Shown here: one piece after another, positions 1 to 11,493 of the stretch
Layout of the letters: each line of letters begins with the position of its first letter
Position numbering within the stretch: position 1 is the stretch's first letter
NCBI GenBank assembly: GCA_964017065.1
Contig: OZ024789.1
Span: 12,580,007-12,644,006, forward strand
DNA: 64,000 bases
Source of the DNA: Haliclona indistincta
Lineage: Eukaryota > Porifera > Demospongiae > Haplosclerida > Chalinidae
Direction of reading: 5' to 3'
Position numbers and translations under genes: made by a program
The notes under the pieces: generated by a model
The model's database searches: none
What the model saw: the letters and a program-made list of their open reading frames with translations, nothing else
Told to the model about the DNA's origin: nothing

Positions 1-506
1 TTACCGTTCTTCGAAGACTCCAGACAAATTATGTGTTCTCCGTGAACCATATGGCGCGGCGATACTAAAGCTAGTGCTTGGTCACGTGCGCTAACCACTG
101 CTTGGTCACGTGCGTATTGCGCAATCACAATAATGGCGTCTAACACTTAGCTGACAATGGATCACGATCGAGAAATCGCGGAATTTATATCGCCGTTACG
201 CTAAAAACAAAGTTCAAAAGGCACCTGCCAGGAGAATTTCACGACTGTTCGTGGGTGTTTTGGTATCGGCACTGCTCGCGTAAAGGCGCTAGGCGCGCTG
301 AAGAAAGAAGAAAGAAAGAAGAAGACGAAGATGACGAAACTCGATTTTTCACCGTTTCCAGGTTCGTCACTTTAGCAACAATTTCGAGCCATCTCCTTGC
401 TATTGTAAGACGGGGCAACGCCAGAGAGCAGATCTAAGTGTCTTTGGACGTATAAAATTCACCACCAGGATAAATATCAGCGTTTGAACGCTAAAAGAAA
501 AAGAAA

Positions 507-902
507 ATTAAAAAGATTTCTATCGAAATCAAAAGGATGTAGTGATGAGGAAATATACCACTGGTCCACAATGTATACCAACAAGGAAAAAGCATGGAAT
601 GGTGACACGATTGACTTGCTAACAGACCATAGATCCCTACATCAGTGGCAGCTACGGCCTGACTATAGCTAATTCAGCTAGTTGCCGTTGACTGACACCT
701 GAAGTGCGTTGAATTGAATTCAGCTTGTGACATAATATTGATCTTATTTATGTACAGCCACTGATGTAGGGATCTATGGTCTGTTAGCAAGTCAATCGTG
801 TCACCATTCCATGCTTTTTCCTTGTTGGTATACATTGTGGACCAGTGGTATATTTCCTCATCACTACATCCTTTTGATTTCGATAGAAATCTTTTTAATT
901 TT
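507..902. repeat. Foldback (palindromic) element, copy 1
   Basis: The segment at about 507-654 is repeated as its reverse complement at about 754-902, with roughly 100 bases between the arms. The outer ends read attaaaaagatttctatcg and its complement. Near-perfect long arms with a short unrelated spacer are typical of a foldback MITE. No coding capacity is seen. Confidence 0.8.
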
Positions 903-1719
903 CTTGTTTGTGTCCTTTTTTCTTTTTCAGCGAAAAGAAGTTATCATGCGTTTACCGAGCCGTCTAATTTGTTTCCACCATTATTTTGTTTAGTTTCCAG
1001 TTGTTGATGGCTTTTCTAAACTTGCAGCTAAAATTGTTTTGTTGCAGCTCGCCTACGCATGAATGCATACGAGCCCCGCCCACACTTGTTTGTAGACGGT
1101 TATAATTATCTAGCAAGCGGAGAATGGTGATCCTACACGAGCTTACCGTTCTTCGAAAATACTGGGGATGTGTTCTCCGTGATCCATACGGCGCGGCGAT
1201 ACTCTAGCTCGACTGTACTAGCTAGTGGTTGGTCACGTGCGCTAACCACTGCTTGGTCACGTGCGTATTGCGCAATCACAATAATGGCGTCTAACACTTA
1301 GCTGACAATGGATCACGATCGAGAAATCGCGGAATTTATATCGCCGTTTCGCTAAAAACAAAGTTCAAAAGGCACCTGCCAGGAGAATTTCACGACTGTT
1401 CGTGGGTGTTTTGGTCTCGGCACTGCTCGCGTAAAGGCGCTAGGGGCGCTGAAGAAGAAGAAGAAGAAGAAAGAAGAAAACGAAGATGACGAAACTCGAT
1501 TTTCACCGTTTCCAGGTTCATCACTTTAGTAACAATTTCGAGCAATCTCCTTGCTACTGTAAGATGGGGCAACGCCAGAGAGCAGATCTAAGTGTCTTTG
1601 GACGTACAAAATTCATCACCAGGCGAAATATCAGCGTTTGAACGCTAATACATTGTATGTAGCCGCCATCTTGTTTTCTTGCTCATCCCTACATAGGGAG
1701 TCACTACCGTGCCTCCCTA

Positions 1720-2102
1720 ATTAAAAAGATTTCTATCGAAATCAAAAGGATGTAGGGTTGTGAAATCTACCACTGGTCCACAATGTAAACTAACAAGGAA
1801 CAAGCATGGAATGGTAACACGATTGACTTGCTAACAGACCATAGATCCCTACATCAGTGGCTGCTGTAGTTGACTATAGCTAGTTCAGCTTAGCTTGTTG
1901 CTGTTGACTGACACCTAACGTTCATTCAGCTTGTGACAAATATTGATCTTATGTACAGCCACTGATGTAGGGATCTATGGTCTGTTAGCAAGTCAATCGT
2001 GTTACCATTCCATGCTTGTTCCTTGTTAGTTTACATTGTGGACCAGTGGTAGATTTCACAACCCTACATCCTTTTGATTTCGATAGAAATCTTTTTAATT
2101 TC
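1720..2102. repeat. Foldback (palindromic) element, copy 2
   Basis: This is the same palindrome as at 507-902, in the second tandem unit. Its arms are at about 1720-1863 and 1959-2102. The left arm directly abuts a 73-base hairpin repeat (about 1646-1719). The third tandem unit lacks the palindrome and carries two copies of the hairpin repeat instead. Confidence 0.75.
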
Positions 2103-2731
2103 TTGTTTATGTCCTTTTTTTCTTTTTCAGCGAAGTGCAGTTCAATATCATGCACGTACTGAGCTGTCTTTGTTTCCACCATTGGTTTAGTTTTCCTGTT
2201 GTTGGTGACTTTTCTTTATTATTAAGAATTTTAAACTTGTAGCTAATAATAATTGTTATGCTCTATATATCAGCTCGCCTACACATGCATGCATGCATGC
2301 AGTGGATACGAGCCCCGCCCACAATTGTTTGTAGACATGTACGGCGGTTGTAATTATCTGGCAAGCGCAGAATGGTGATCCTATACGAGCTTACCGTTCT
2401 TCGAAGACTCCAGACAAATGCATGTACATGTATGTGCTCTCCGTGATCCATAAGGCGCGCGGCGATACTCACATAATCAAGCTAGTGTTTGGTCACGTGC
2501 GCTAACCACTGCTTGGTCACGTGCGTATTGCGCAATCACATCAACGGCGTCTAACACTTAGCTGACAATGGATCACGATCGAGAAATAGCGGAATTTATA
2601 TCGACGTTTCGCTAAAAACTAAGTTCAAAAGGCACCTGCCAGGAGAATTTCATGACTGTTCATGGGTGTTTTGGTCTCGGCATTGCTCGCGTAAAGGCGC
2701 TAGGCGCGCTGAAGAAAGAAAGAAAGAAAAA

Positions 2732-2767
<36 letters not shown>

Positions 2768-2938
2768 AGAAAACGAAGATGACGAAACTCGATTTTCACC
2801 GTTTCCAGGTTCGTCACTTTAGTAACAATCTCGAGCAATCTCCTTGCTACTGTAAGATGGGGCAACGCCTGATAGCAGATTTAAGTGTCTTTGGACGTAT
2901 GAAATTCATCACCAGGCGAAATATCAGCGTTTGAACGC

Positions 2939-3086
2939 TAATACATTGTATGTAGCCGCCATCTTGTTTTCTCGTTCAACCCTACATAGGGAGACACTAC
3001 CGTGTCTCCCTAATACATTGTATGTAGCCGCCATCTTGTTTTCTCGTTCAACCCTACATAGGGAGGCACTACCGTGCCTCCCTAAT
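2939..3086. repeat. 73-bp tandem duplication ending in a perfect short hairpin
   Basis: Two copies of a 73-base unit start at 2939 and 3012, and a further copy lies at about 1646. Each ends in an inverted repeat of the form GGGAGGCAC-TACC-GTGCCTCCC. In the 2939 copy a change on one arm (gagacac) is matched by a compensating change on the other (gtgtctc), so the stem stays perfectly paired. Confidence 0.8.
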
Positions 3087-3490
3087 AATCCCAGCTCTGA
3101 TATTTTTGTGTTAGGTTAAATTTTCCTGGACATAGCTACATGGTTCATCTATGCAATAAGAAAGCTTTCTCATGATCAACAAGCCGTATGTCAATACTAT
3201 GTGACACATGATCATAATGAGTCTTGGCGTAAAAAGTGATGAAAGAGCGAATTCAGATTAATCATGAGAATGTGAATTGTCTGTTTCAGCAGTGTTTTTA
3301 GCCCAGGAAGACAATCATGTCTTGTAACTATACAATCAGGAGTTGTCGTGTTGAACAAGATTTTTGACTAGGTGAAACAATAGGCTGGCCCAGTGAAGAA
3401 CAACATTCCGTCTCATTCTAGAAACATCCGTAAAGTGTTCATGACAATAGAGACAGTCAAGCCCCATGGAGGAACTATAGGACTGCAGTC

Positions 3491-3496
3491 TATAAG
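3491..3496 (+). promoter_or_regulatory. TATA-like box of the NHL gene
   Basis: A tataag motif lies 49 bases before the chosen ATG. The paralogue keeps a stronger tatataag at 13933-13940, 46 bases before its ATG. Conservation of position in both copies supports a core promoter element; the transcription start was not determined. Confidence 0.4.
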
Positions 3497-3539
3497 AGAT
3501 GTCACTGTGGGACTGGTTCACAATCAGATTCTTAACAAT

Positions 3540-4391
3540 ATGTCAAGTATGAAACTCCTCCCCTTGCTGGCGGTGGTTATCGTTCTAACCACACAAGCCT
3601 TTGCCTGCAACTATGACAGAATCAATCGTGATCCAAATTATGCCGAGATCAGCAAGCCAAAGCGTGTTATCAGTGTCACTAGACCCCAAGGCATCTGTGT
3701 CGCTCCCAACGGTGACTTTGCTGTCGTGTCTAATCCGAAGGCGTATACTGTTAAGGTTCAAATCTACTATAGCTGTGGAAAATTGATGAAGGCTATTGAT
3801 TTCACCAAAGCTGGTTTTGGTACCGACTGCACATTCACAAGCAGCCATCTCTACATTGTCGAGTCCGGTTATGGGAAAGTCCGCAAGCTGTCTATGACTG
3901 GAGAATTAGTTAAAGTATTTCATAGTCGTCTCTATTATCATGTGACTTGGTGCAAAAATGAGCTGTTCTTCACTACTGGTGGGAGATCTAGAGATAATGT
4001 TGTAGTGCTTGATGGCAATGGTAAAGAGCTACGTACCTTTAAAATTCCAGATAATCTCCGTGGAATCCTAGTGGGTATAGACGGTTACTTGTATATCAGT
4101 ACCGTTGGTAGCAATTCCCGACGAGTGCATAAATACACTAAACAAGGGAAGCAAGTCGGTGTTACAAGATACAATTTCTATCCGGATGGTATAGCCATGG
4201 ACAGTGCGGGTAATCTTATTATTGCTCATCACACTGGAGGGAAGGTAGATGTCTACAGCCCATGTGGAGGCCTGATCAAGACCATTCAAGTCGGCATAAT
4301 AAGAAAGGGACGACTACGAGATGTTGAGATCGGTAACGATGGAACAGTGATCGTTGCTGACCAAGCTGAAAACAAGGTCTTTCTATTTTAA
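3540..4391 (+). CDS. Secreted NHL-repeat beta-propeller-like protein
   Basis: The product is a 283-residue protein from one uninterrupted exon. I start it at 3540, not at the upstream in-frame ATG (3393), because this start gives a clean signal peptide (MSSMKLLPLLAVV, then a cleavage-like AFA-C) and lies just after the TATA-like box. The rest is NHL-like blades: PQGICVAPNGDFAVV, then repeats with a V-x-K-L-S / Y-x-Y-S-x-G rhythm and GIAMDSAGNLIIA. No transmembrane segment or enzymatic motif is seen, and Cys residues are few. NHL propellers usually mediate protein or carbohydrate binding, so an extracellular binding role is inferred. A tandem paralogue with a nonsense codon lies at 13979. Confidence 0.75.
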   Translation: MSSMKLLPLLAVVIVLTTQAFACNYDRINRDPNYAEISKPKRVISVTRPQGICVAPNGDFAVVSNPKAYTVKVQIYYSCGKLMKAIDFTKAGFGTDCTFTSSHLYIVESGYGKVRKLSMTGELVKVFHSRLYYHVTWCKNELFFTTGGRSRDNVVVLDGNGKELRTFKIPDNLRGILVGIDGYLYISTVGSNSRRVHKYTKQGKQVGVTRYNFYPDGIAMDSAGNLIIAHHTGGKVDVYSPCGGLIKTIQVGIIRKGRLRDVEIGNDGTVIVADQAENKVFLF

Positions 4392-4999
4392 CCAGCAACA
4401 AACAGAGACTATAATGAGCCATTGATAGTTCATTCATTAGAGACTATAGTGCATGTTATGTGTTGTACATCATTATTAATGTGTGCTCATTAATGCTGGT
4501 GTTTATTCATAGTTCTTTCAAACCAAAATCAACACAAACTGCACGATTCACTCAATATAGTCTTTTTCATTTCAAAATGTGTGAAATGATAAACAACTGT
4601 AGCAGTAGCCGTGGCAAAATATATCTTATTCAAAAGCAGCAAGACAATGACAATATTATGACGGCAGAAACAAGTGTCATTGTCCAGTGACCATGCATGG
4701 CTCCTGACAGTCTGGGTCAGGGTTGCCCACATCTCCTTTCCTCAGAGAGAGAGCTCGTGATCGAGAACTAGTCACGGCTGGACTGCCAGGATTCAGCTTG
4801 TATCTTGATGTCTTCATAGTTGGTTCAGGTATGCTTGAACTCTGTTCTTTAGAATGTGGTAATTCGACTAGATGATGACGATTTCGTCTCACATGCAGTA
4901 CCAGATGAAGTGTCGACAAGGTATGATCATGGAGCATTAGCAGGACTTGACACAACGCCAGGCTCTCGACGATTTTGAAACTCAACCATCACTGGAGTG

Positions 5000-7900
5000 T
5001 CTTCTGGTAGATCAGGGAGTGGAGTTACCCGATGTCTCTTAATTGTCAGTTACCAATGATTCTGGAACACCGAACGAGGCAAATATCTGTGTGCCTCGAT
5101 CCACTTAGAGTGAGCATCGATTACAATGAGTATCATGCTCCGTTGTACTGGTCCTGCAAAGTCAGCATGTAATCTTGACCACGGTCTAGTAGGCCATATC
5201 CATGGGTGTAATGGAGCAGTAGGTGGTCCATCTGCTTCATGTGTGTAGTACCTGGATGAGCTTCATGAAGTTCATCCAACACAGCATTTTGACCAGCTTT
5301 AGGTACCAGCACTCGGCATCACCACAGTAGACGACCATCAGGATTAGACAGTTCCAGTCGCTTATGCCAATATGGTTGCAGCTCCTCTTGTATTGAGCCT
5401 GTGGGCTATCCTTGTTGTACACAGCGCAAGACACGAGACAGAACTGGATCTTTCCTTGTCCACTTTCTGATATGATCAGCGGTGACAGGAGAACTCTGGA
5501 GTTGTTCAAATAGTAGAACTGTCTCGGCTGGTTGAGGAGTTGGTTCTGGATTTCTCTGTGGAAAAGGAAGTCGGCTGAGTGCATCTGCTTTATTGTGAGT
5601 TGAGCCCTTTTTGTACTCAAGCTTGTAGTCATACACAGCGAGTGTCAAAGCCCATCTTTAAATACGAGCAGAGAAATTATAATGGAATCGTCTTTTTTAG
5701 CTTGTTCTTTGAGAACAATGCTGTCAGTGGTTTATGGTCTGTAACCATAGTGAACGATCTGCCAGACAGGTAGTTGTGGAAGGTCTTGACAGCGACATGA
5801 CAGTGCAATAGAGTCCCTCTTTCTCTATTTGAGAGTACTTGCGCTCTGCAGGAGTGAGTGTTCGTGAGTGATAGCCAATCTGTCTTTCTTGTCCATCGGG
5901 AAATCGATGTGATAGAACTACTCTGAGACCATAGTCTGATGCTTCGTAAGCTAGAACCAGTTCATGTTCTGGTGAATAGTGAACGAGCTCTTTAGAGGAT
6001 AACAGTAGCTCCTTGGTTGCTTGGAAGGCTTCTTGTTCTTTAGAACACCACCTCCATTTGGTAGATGATCTGAGAAGGAAATACAAAGGGTTAAACAAGG
6101 TTGCTAAGTTGGGCATGAACTTGCTGTATAGTAGTTGATCAAACCAAAGTAGGCTTTTAGCTGTTGGATATTCTTAAGAGCAGGAGCATCTTGAACAGCT
6201 TTCAGTTTGTCATCAGTAGGATGAAGACCTTCTTTGTCGATCTTATGACCAAGGTAGGTGACGCGGATAGAGCTAGGAAAGTGCACTTGCTTTTGTTCAT
6301 CAGCAGACCATGCTTCTCGAGTTGGTCCAGGACTCTCTCAAGTGTTGCAAGATGTTCTGCATCAGTACAGCATCTGGTAATCAGAATGTTGTCCAGGTAG
6401 ACCACAACTGAGGGTATACGTCCTTCAACAGATGTTCCATCACGCTTTAAAATATTACTGGTGCTGATGAGATCCCAAACGGCAACAGGCTGTAACGAAA
6501 CAGATCTCGATGAGTGTTGATCACCACCAGCTTCTTGGAATCTTCATCCAGCTGTAGTTGTTGGTAGGCTTGACTCAAATCGATTTTCGTGAAACTTTGA
6601 CCTCCTTGCAGTTTAACAAACAAGTCCTCTACCTTAGGTATTGGATAACGATCCAGTTGAATGGCTTGATTGACTGTGACTGAGAAATCTCTGCAGATCA
6701 GTACAATGATGGTCTTAATGTGCTCCATGTTGCACGTTAACCCTTTAACCCCTAATGACGCCTTTAGGCATCATAATTAGTACCACCTACATTGGACATC
6801 ATAAATAGTGTGTAGAGTGCCTCAGAAAGCTCAAATTAAGCCAAAGTGTAGAATGGGAATTTTCCTAAAAAAACATAATTGTTTCTCGCGCTTATTCAAC
6901 TAAAACATTACTCTGACCGAGGATTGACATAGGTTTGTTTCCCGTAGGGCGGGACCGAAAGGCACCAAGCGCTGCGGTGAATTTTTGCATATTTGTGGCT
7001 TCAGGGTGCCCGGAAATGCACACTTTGCATTGATCATGGTCTAAACTGTCCTGTTTGCTCACCTGGACACCACTAGATTTTTGTATCAATCACCATGGCT
7101 AGACGAAGACCAAAATCAGCTGAAAAATGACGAGGCCGCAACACTTAAGTTGCTTCAGTTCTGAAGTGGGAGTGGCCAACTTGGAGTTTAGCACATGGTC
7201 GTAAAATTTGATATGGCAGGAGAAAAGGGTGCTAGTTTGGAACAGCTAGCGTACGGGATGGTGGAGAAAATTGCAAGACAAACTACCAGTTTAGAGTAGG
7301 TCAAAATTTGGACGAAATAATTCAGCAATTAAAGGGTTAACTTGTACTGTTCCAGCGATGTCCAGCATCTTTCCCATGTAAGTTCTTAGTTTCCTGGTTG
7401 TAGGTTGTAGAGCTTTCTCAGGCCAATGGCGATGAAATGTTGCTGCAGACATAATATACAAAGAGGCTCCCGTGTCCAGCTCCAAGGAAATTGGTACTGC
7501 ATCAATGTGGACATCGATTCACCATGAATGGTTGGGAACGACCAAGGACTGAGTCCAAGGCAAACAAGTCGTATTCTCCAGCATCACAGTTCTTATCTTC
7601 TAGTCCTGACGAACTTGACTGACGGGCCATGCGGAATTGATTTTGCACGACAGGCAAATTAATCTTGATGTGTCCAATACATCCACACTTGTGACATTTA
7701 GCCGTCTTGAAACGACAATTGGCTGCTGAATGGTTGCTCTTCCCGCACCGATAGCTTGCGACGGTTGAGCTTTCGGTGCATCTTGTCTTTTTGGCTTCGA
7801 CAATTATTTTGTGCATTGTGATTGCTGTACAGAAATACTGTATACATGTATCAGCAGTTGCTGTGTTTGTGGAATGGTGGATAGTCGTGTTTGTGGATAT

Positions 7901-8065
7901 AGTGTCATTCCACCAAGGCATCTGCACCTTAGGTGCTTCATTATAGAATCTGTTATCTTGTTCGCTGTAAAGAGGTCTAGGCATTTACCATACTCAGTGC
8001 TGCCATTCTTCTTTCCCTGAGTCGAATTCCGAGATGCTGCCCAAGAGTGGCGTACAGTGTTCCAC
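5000..8065 (-). mobile_element. Decayed Ty3/gypsy retrotransposon
   Basis: Reading the minus strand there are, in order: a gag tail with CCHC zinc knuckles (CGKSNHSAANC and CHKCGCIGHIKIN, 7810-7640), an aspartic protease (ELDTGAS, near 7480), reverse transcriptase (DRYPIPKVEDLF, TKIDLSQAYQQL, LLPFGISSAP, 6690-6450), RNase H (QIGYHSRTLTPAERKYSQIEKEGL in part, about 6116-5724), a connection segment (ADALSRLPFP, 5590) and integrase core (RLHADFAGPVQ, VIDAHSKWIEA, about 5180-5100). Frames are broken by shifts and stops. The polymerase box reads YLDN where YxDD is expected, and the region between protease and RT is missing and interrupted by a MITE. It is clearly inactive. LTRs were not identified. 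Confidence 0.85.
6737..7340. mobile_element. piggyBac-like MITE nested in the gypsy element
   Basis: The segment is bounded by TTAA on both sides with inverted ends TTAACCCTTTAA...TTAAAGGGTTAA, and it splits the gypsy protease and RT regions. TTAA target duplication with CCCTTT-type ends is characteristic of piggyBac-superfamily elements. At about 604 bases with no transposase frame it is a non-autonomous copy. Confidence 0.7.
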
Positions 8066-8949
8066 ACGAAGAGAGGGAATCATTGTTTTTTTGACATTTT
8101 GCTTGATTTCTCTAGAATCATGTGTCCTAGAGTTATGATTTATATATCATTTTGATCCTCTATCCTTACTGAATCTTATGCTTTATATGGCTTCTTGTCA
8201 GATGACACTCACGTGATAGAAATGTGAAAGACATGCAGCCATTTTATAAAAAAACACGTTAGGGAACGAATCTCAGGGACTAGTGGTTGTTAAGCTCTGC
8301 TATCGCTGCATTGAAGCTTTCACCTCGGATGCTTATCTGTTGGCAGCGGGATTGGTCCCAATCAGTGCTACATCGGCGGCAGAGAGCAAAAGTTGACCGT
8401 TCACAACAAGCCAAACGTTAGAGACAGGAATTCCAGTTCTACTGGTAGTTATGCTCTAAATTTTCATGACTGCAATGCTAAAACATTAATCATAATAGTA
8501 GATCTCACCTAGCATCTCTAGAAGCATATACAGCAACTAGCGCGACTTAGCTCTTCGCTGAGAAAGCAGGTTTTTGGCGGCCATTTTGTTAGGTACGATG
8601 TATTGTTGCTATTGACGTGACGTCATTCCTCACTCTCTTCGAGTGGAACACTGTAACCATGGTATATCCATGTCGCCAGTGTTGTGACTCGTGCTATTAG
8701 TCACTGAACTATTTGGGGCTCAAAACTCAACTCTCTTATTTTGCATTTACAGCAATTATATAGACTGTATCATAGTAGTCTAATGGTCTAGCATATTGTC
8801 TAGTAACAGTCATGTAACAGAATCATGTAAGGTCATGACAAGCACCATACTCGAGGATTGGTCTAACCAGCATTTTGTATAACATTAGCAAATTAATTGG
8901 AAGAAGAACAAAAACGATAAAATGTCTGTATAAGACCAAGTAATCTTTT

Positions 8950-9135
8950 TGTCTTCGTTCTAGAATTTTGGTTATGAACAGTCCATGAGAGGTGGTTTGA
9001 AAGTTAGACCAAGGTGTTTGTAGGAGAAAACTCTATCAAGAATGGTGTCATCAACTTGAATATGGAGTAAGGAGTCGAAGTATGATTGAGGACGAAGAGA
9101 GAAGATCATGTATTTAGTTTTTTGAGGTTGAAGCA
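8950..9135 (-). pseudogene. Non-LTR retrotransposon reverse transcriptase fragment
   Basis: On the minus strand a frame of about 50 residues reads KTKYMIFSLRP, then HIQVDDTILDRVFSYKHLGL, ending in stops. The pattern 'basic-x-TKYM...I...V..YKHLG' is the usual segment downstream of the RT active site in non-LTR elements. Nothing of the rest of the element remains nearby. The surrounding 8066-9320 is otherwise without recognisable genes. Confidence 0.55.
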
Positions 9136-9400
9136 TTAATTTTGATACTTTATTTTAATATTGACACCCAGGACCTAATTTACAAATCAAAATTACTTTG
9201 TTGGCTGGTTACATTGTATGTGTTGTAGAATTGCACTCTAAAAGATAATTTTAAATTGCGAGGGTACGTGCTATTTAGTGCCTCCCTTCTGATAATATAA
9301 AGAACGCTGCAGCCCATTCCGCATGCAACAACAGACCGAACCACGGCTGCTGTACAGACTACTAGCAGCAGCACTACTAACACTACTCGAGTCGTTTATC

Positions 9401-9518
9401 ATGGCCACACCACGTGGAGGAGCGAACACACAGCAACGATGTCTGCGCATAGGAGACACCATCTTGCTGTACGTGCGCGACAGACGAGGTCAGGCTACGT
9501 CTATTCAGAGCTGTCTGG
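9401..9518 (+). other. Possible lone first exon, IP3-receptor-N-terminus-like (weak)
   Basis: From ATG 9401 the frame gives MATPRGGANTQ, then CLRIGDTILLYVRDRRG, and reaches a possible donor (g|gtcagt) at 9519. The string L-x-I-G-D-x-x-x-L-Y resembles the start of the IP3 receptor ligand-suppressor domain. No following exon of that family was found, and the phase does not match the PH-domain exons downstream. It could be an exon scrap, or chance. Confidence 0.25.
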
Positions 9519-9825
9519 GTCAGTAACACACCTGTAGCTACTCTAGACTCGTTGTTAGTGTGTGCATGCATGATCATGGATTAAATACCTTCTTTCCGGA
9601 TCATGGATTAAATACCTTTAAATACCTTATTAAATACCACTACACTATACACTGCCATGCCATCAGTGCAGCTAATAAAATTTCACGTAGCACGTTTGCA
9701 TGTCGAAGATAGCCATAAAATCGCTGAAATAACGCCCCTTATGAATAATTATTAATTAGCAAAATTTTCCGGCTTGCTCCGCTCGCCTACATCTTGGGCC
9801 CCCCTGCTCAAAAAATCTTCCTACG

Positions 9826-9996
9826 CCACTGCTCCATCGTGTGAATAAAGACAACAGTGACCGAACACATTAGTGCTTGCATGTACAACAAGGGGCGGTG
9901 ATGGCGGTCAACACATTTCACTTCAGCATTGTAGAAATCACTGTAAAACTTGAGTGTCATTATTGGCCATTGTACCATTGTCTTTATTGACCATTG
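9826..9996. mobile_element. Partial MITE of the 'cttcagcattg' family
   Basis: The segment begins ctccatcgtgtgaataaaga and ends near cacttcagcattgtag. Those sequences are shared with the complete copies at 17785, 18964 and 60206. The internal portion differs and a short internal tandem (ccattgtaccattgtcttta) follows, so this copy looks rearranged. Confidence 0.5.
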
Positions 9997-10036
9997 TACC
10001 ATTGTCTTTATTGACCATTGTACCCTTGTCTCACAG

Positions 10037-10489
10037 GATATCAAAGCTATCCAAACCATTCCTCTTCCAGGATACAAGATCGAGACGGTACGTATTTACC
10101 TGCTCTTTCTAGCTTACTGATCCCTCCTCTGTCTCTCTCTCAGGACAAGTTGTCATGCATCATCAGCCTCATCCATCCTTCATCCAAGAAAAAGAAGTAC
10201 AATGTGACCTTCAAATCAGACAGCGTTGATGAATATGAAGCGTGAGTGCCTCACACCATCACTTAGCTCCTCCCACTCACACACTCACTCTCTCCATCAC
10301 AGTTGGATCGATACACTGGGCAAGGCTACCCGACTGGAGATCCCAGAGCCTGTCAAGCGAGACGGACCGCATCTTCTCCCTCCAATGCCAGTTACCAATG
10401 ACAGACTTCGCTCCAAGAGCTTATGCCTACTTGACGAGGAAGACGAACAAGTAGAAGAGAAATCAAAGGAATTTGAGAATTCTATTTAG
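10037..10489 (+). CDS. C-terminal part of a PH-domain protein (5' end missing)
   Basis: Three in-frame exons: 10037-10087, 10144-10241 and 10303-10489 (112 codons with stop), with good acceptors (tctcacag, ctctctcag, ccatcacag) and donors. The translation DIKAIQTIPLPGYKIE..., then KLSCIISLIHPSSKKKKYNV, DEYEAWIDTLGKATRLE is the second half of a pleckstrin-homology domain, including the C-terminal helix with its conserved Trp. An acidic tail follows. The family resembles FGD/FARP-type PH domains, but the evidence is too short to name it. Exons upstream must end in phase 0 and were not found; a MITE fragment sits directly upstream. It may be a truncated copy. Confidence 0.5.
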
Positions 10490-10878
10490 TTTGGAACGGA
10501 CTCATAATATTGTTTGTACATGTCTCTTAGGGTGGAGTCTTGGGGTGTGGTTTAGTGGATGTGTGCACTGTTATTATCTAAACTTATCGATCAATTTTAT
10601 TAAGAAACAGATCCAGTGCTATACGTAATTTCAAACTAAATGTTTTGATCACAAGAGTGTTTCTATAGATAGTTTCGTGGCAAAGGTGTGATGGAATGTT
10701 CGCGGCTAATATCGACCCAAAAGTGCGGAAATGACGTCAGAATTATGACGTCGCGTGACACGCATCAATTGGCTGGAGGGATAGATTTGTACAGCGCGGT
10801 ACAGCGTTCAGTGGAAAACGTGCGTTTCTTCAGTGCTGACCAACTTCCATCGGTTAGCCTTATAAAGAGTCGAATATA

Positions 10879-11094
10879 GTGAACAATTGCTGCGTTTTTG
10901 GATGCTCTAGTTCGGCAAAGAAAGGCTGTATGGTAAGTTTTTTCCGCTTTCCTTTTCACAATCGAGCCAGGGTAGAACTGTGGATAAATGCTGTACGTCG
11001 AGCAGTGTGGAAACCTCGACGTTACTCAATAATCTGCAGCTTAAACTTTATAGAAAGTAATTTTTTAACTTTGAAATACAATTTTGCAGGCTAA
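10879..11094 (+). pseudogene. THAP zinc-finger fragment, left arm
   Basis: The frame reads NNCCVFGCSSSAKKG, then WINAVRRAVWKPRRYS and ICSLNFIE. The spacing C-x4-C ... W-x2-AVRR ... W-x-P ... C-S-x-x-F is that of a THAP domain. The expected His of the C2CH zinc site (CSxHF) is Asn here (CSLNF), so zinc binding is probably lost. The frame then ends without any catalytic domain. Confidence 0.65.
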
Positions 11095-11493
11095 TAGACT
11101 GGGTAAGCCCCAACATGATTCTAGTCACCCTGACTATGTACCAAGTGGGTTTTCTACCGCTTACAAGAAGGCTATACACAAGGAACAGGGTCTGATTTAA
11201 TAGACTGTTTAATATAAGCATAGATGATACTTGTACTGTATCATCTATGATAGAAGGGTGATACGATGTGACCAAGCAGCTAAATCACTCTAAAACAGTG
11301 CAATCATCTATGGTGCAATGAAGAGCAAGAAGACGCAAAGAACAGCAGGGACCAGTGGTTGACCAGCAGATTGACGAAGAGCAGGATGAACCAGTAGTAG
11401 TTGAGCAGCAGATTGACGAAGAGCAAGATGAAACAGTAGTAGTTGAGCAGCAGATTGACGAAGAGCAAGATGAACCAACGAAAATACAGTCTA

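Larger units (their letters stand above)
1..3090. repeat. Tandem array of ~1.2 kb repeat units
   Basis: The landmark ttaccgttcttcgaa recurs near 1, 1143 and 2391, so units are about 1142 and 1248 bases. Each unit continues with the same CACGTG-containing segment, an A/G-rich microsatellite (GAAGAA or AAGA expansions near 297, 1450 and 2710) and a short ATG-free tail. The first copy begins at the window edge, so the array probably extends upstream. The units differ by point changes, microsatellite length and presence of the foldback insert. No convincing coding frame runs through all units. Confidence 0.85.
3285..4560 (+). repeat. Segmental duplication, left copy (NHL gene plus flanks)
   Basis: About 1.27 kb here matches 13728-14976 in the same orientation. 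The match covers the upstream region, TATA-like box, NHL reading frame and about 160 bases past the stop. The two copies are about 10 kb apart, separated by transposable elements. Confidence 0.85.

Noticed and set aside
1390..1572. Minus-strand frame repeated in the tandem units (also at 2650-2865)
   Set aside because: It is shared because the DNA is duplicated. The poly-Ser/Phe part comes from the A/G microsatellite, and the first unit does not keep the same frame.
3393..3539. Upstream in-frame extension of the NHL protein
   Set aside because: It would bury the signal peptide after 49 residues; the TATA-like box at 3491 lies inside it; and the paralogue does not keep an open frame there.
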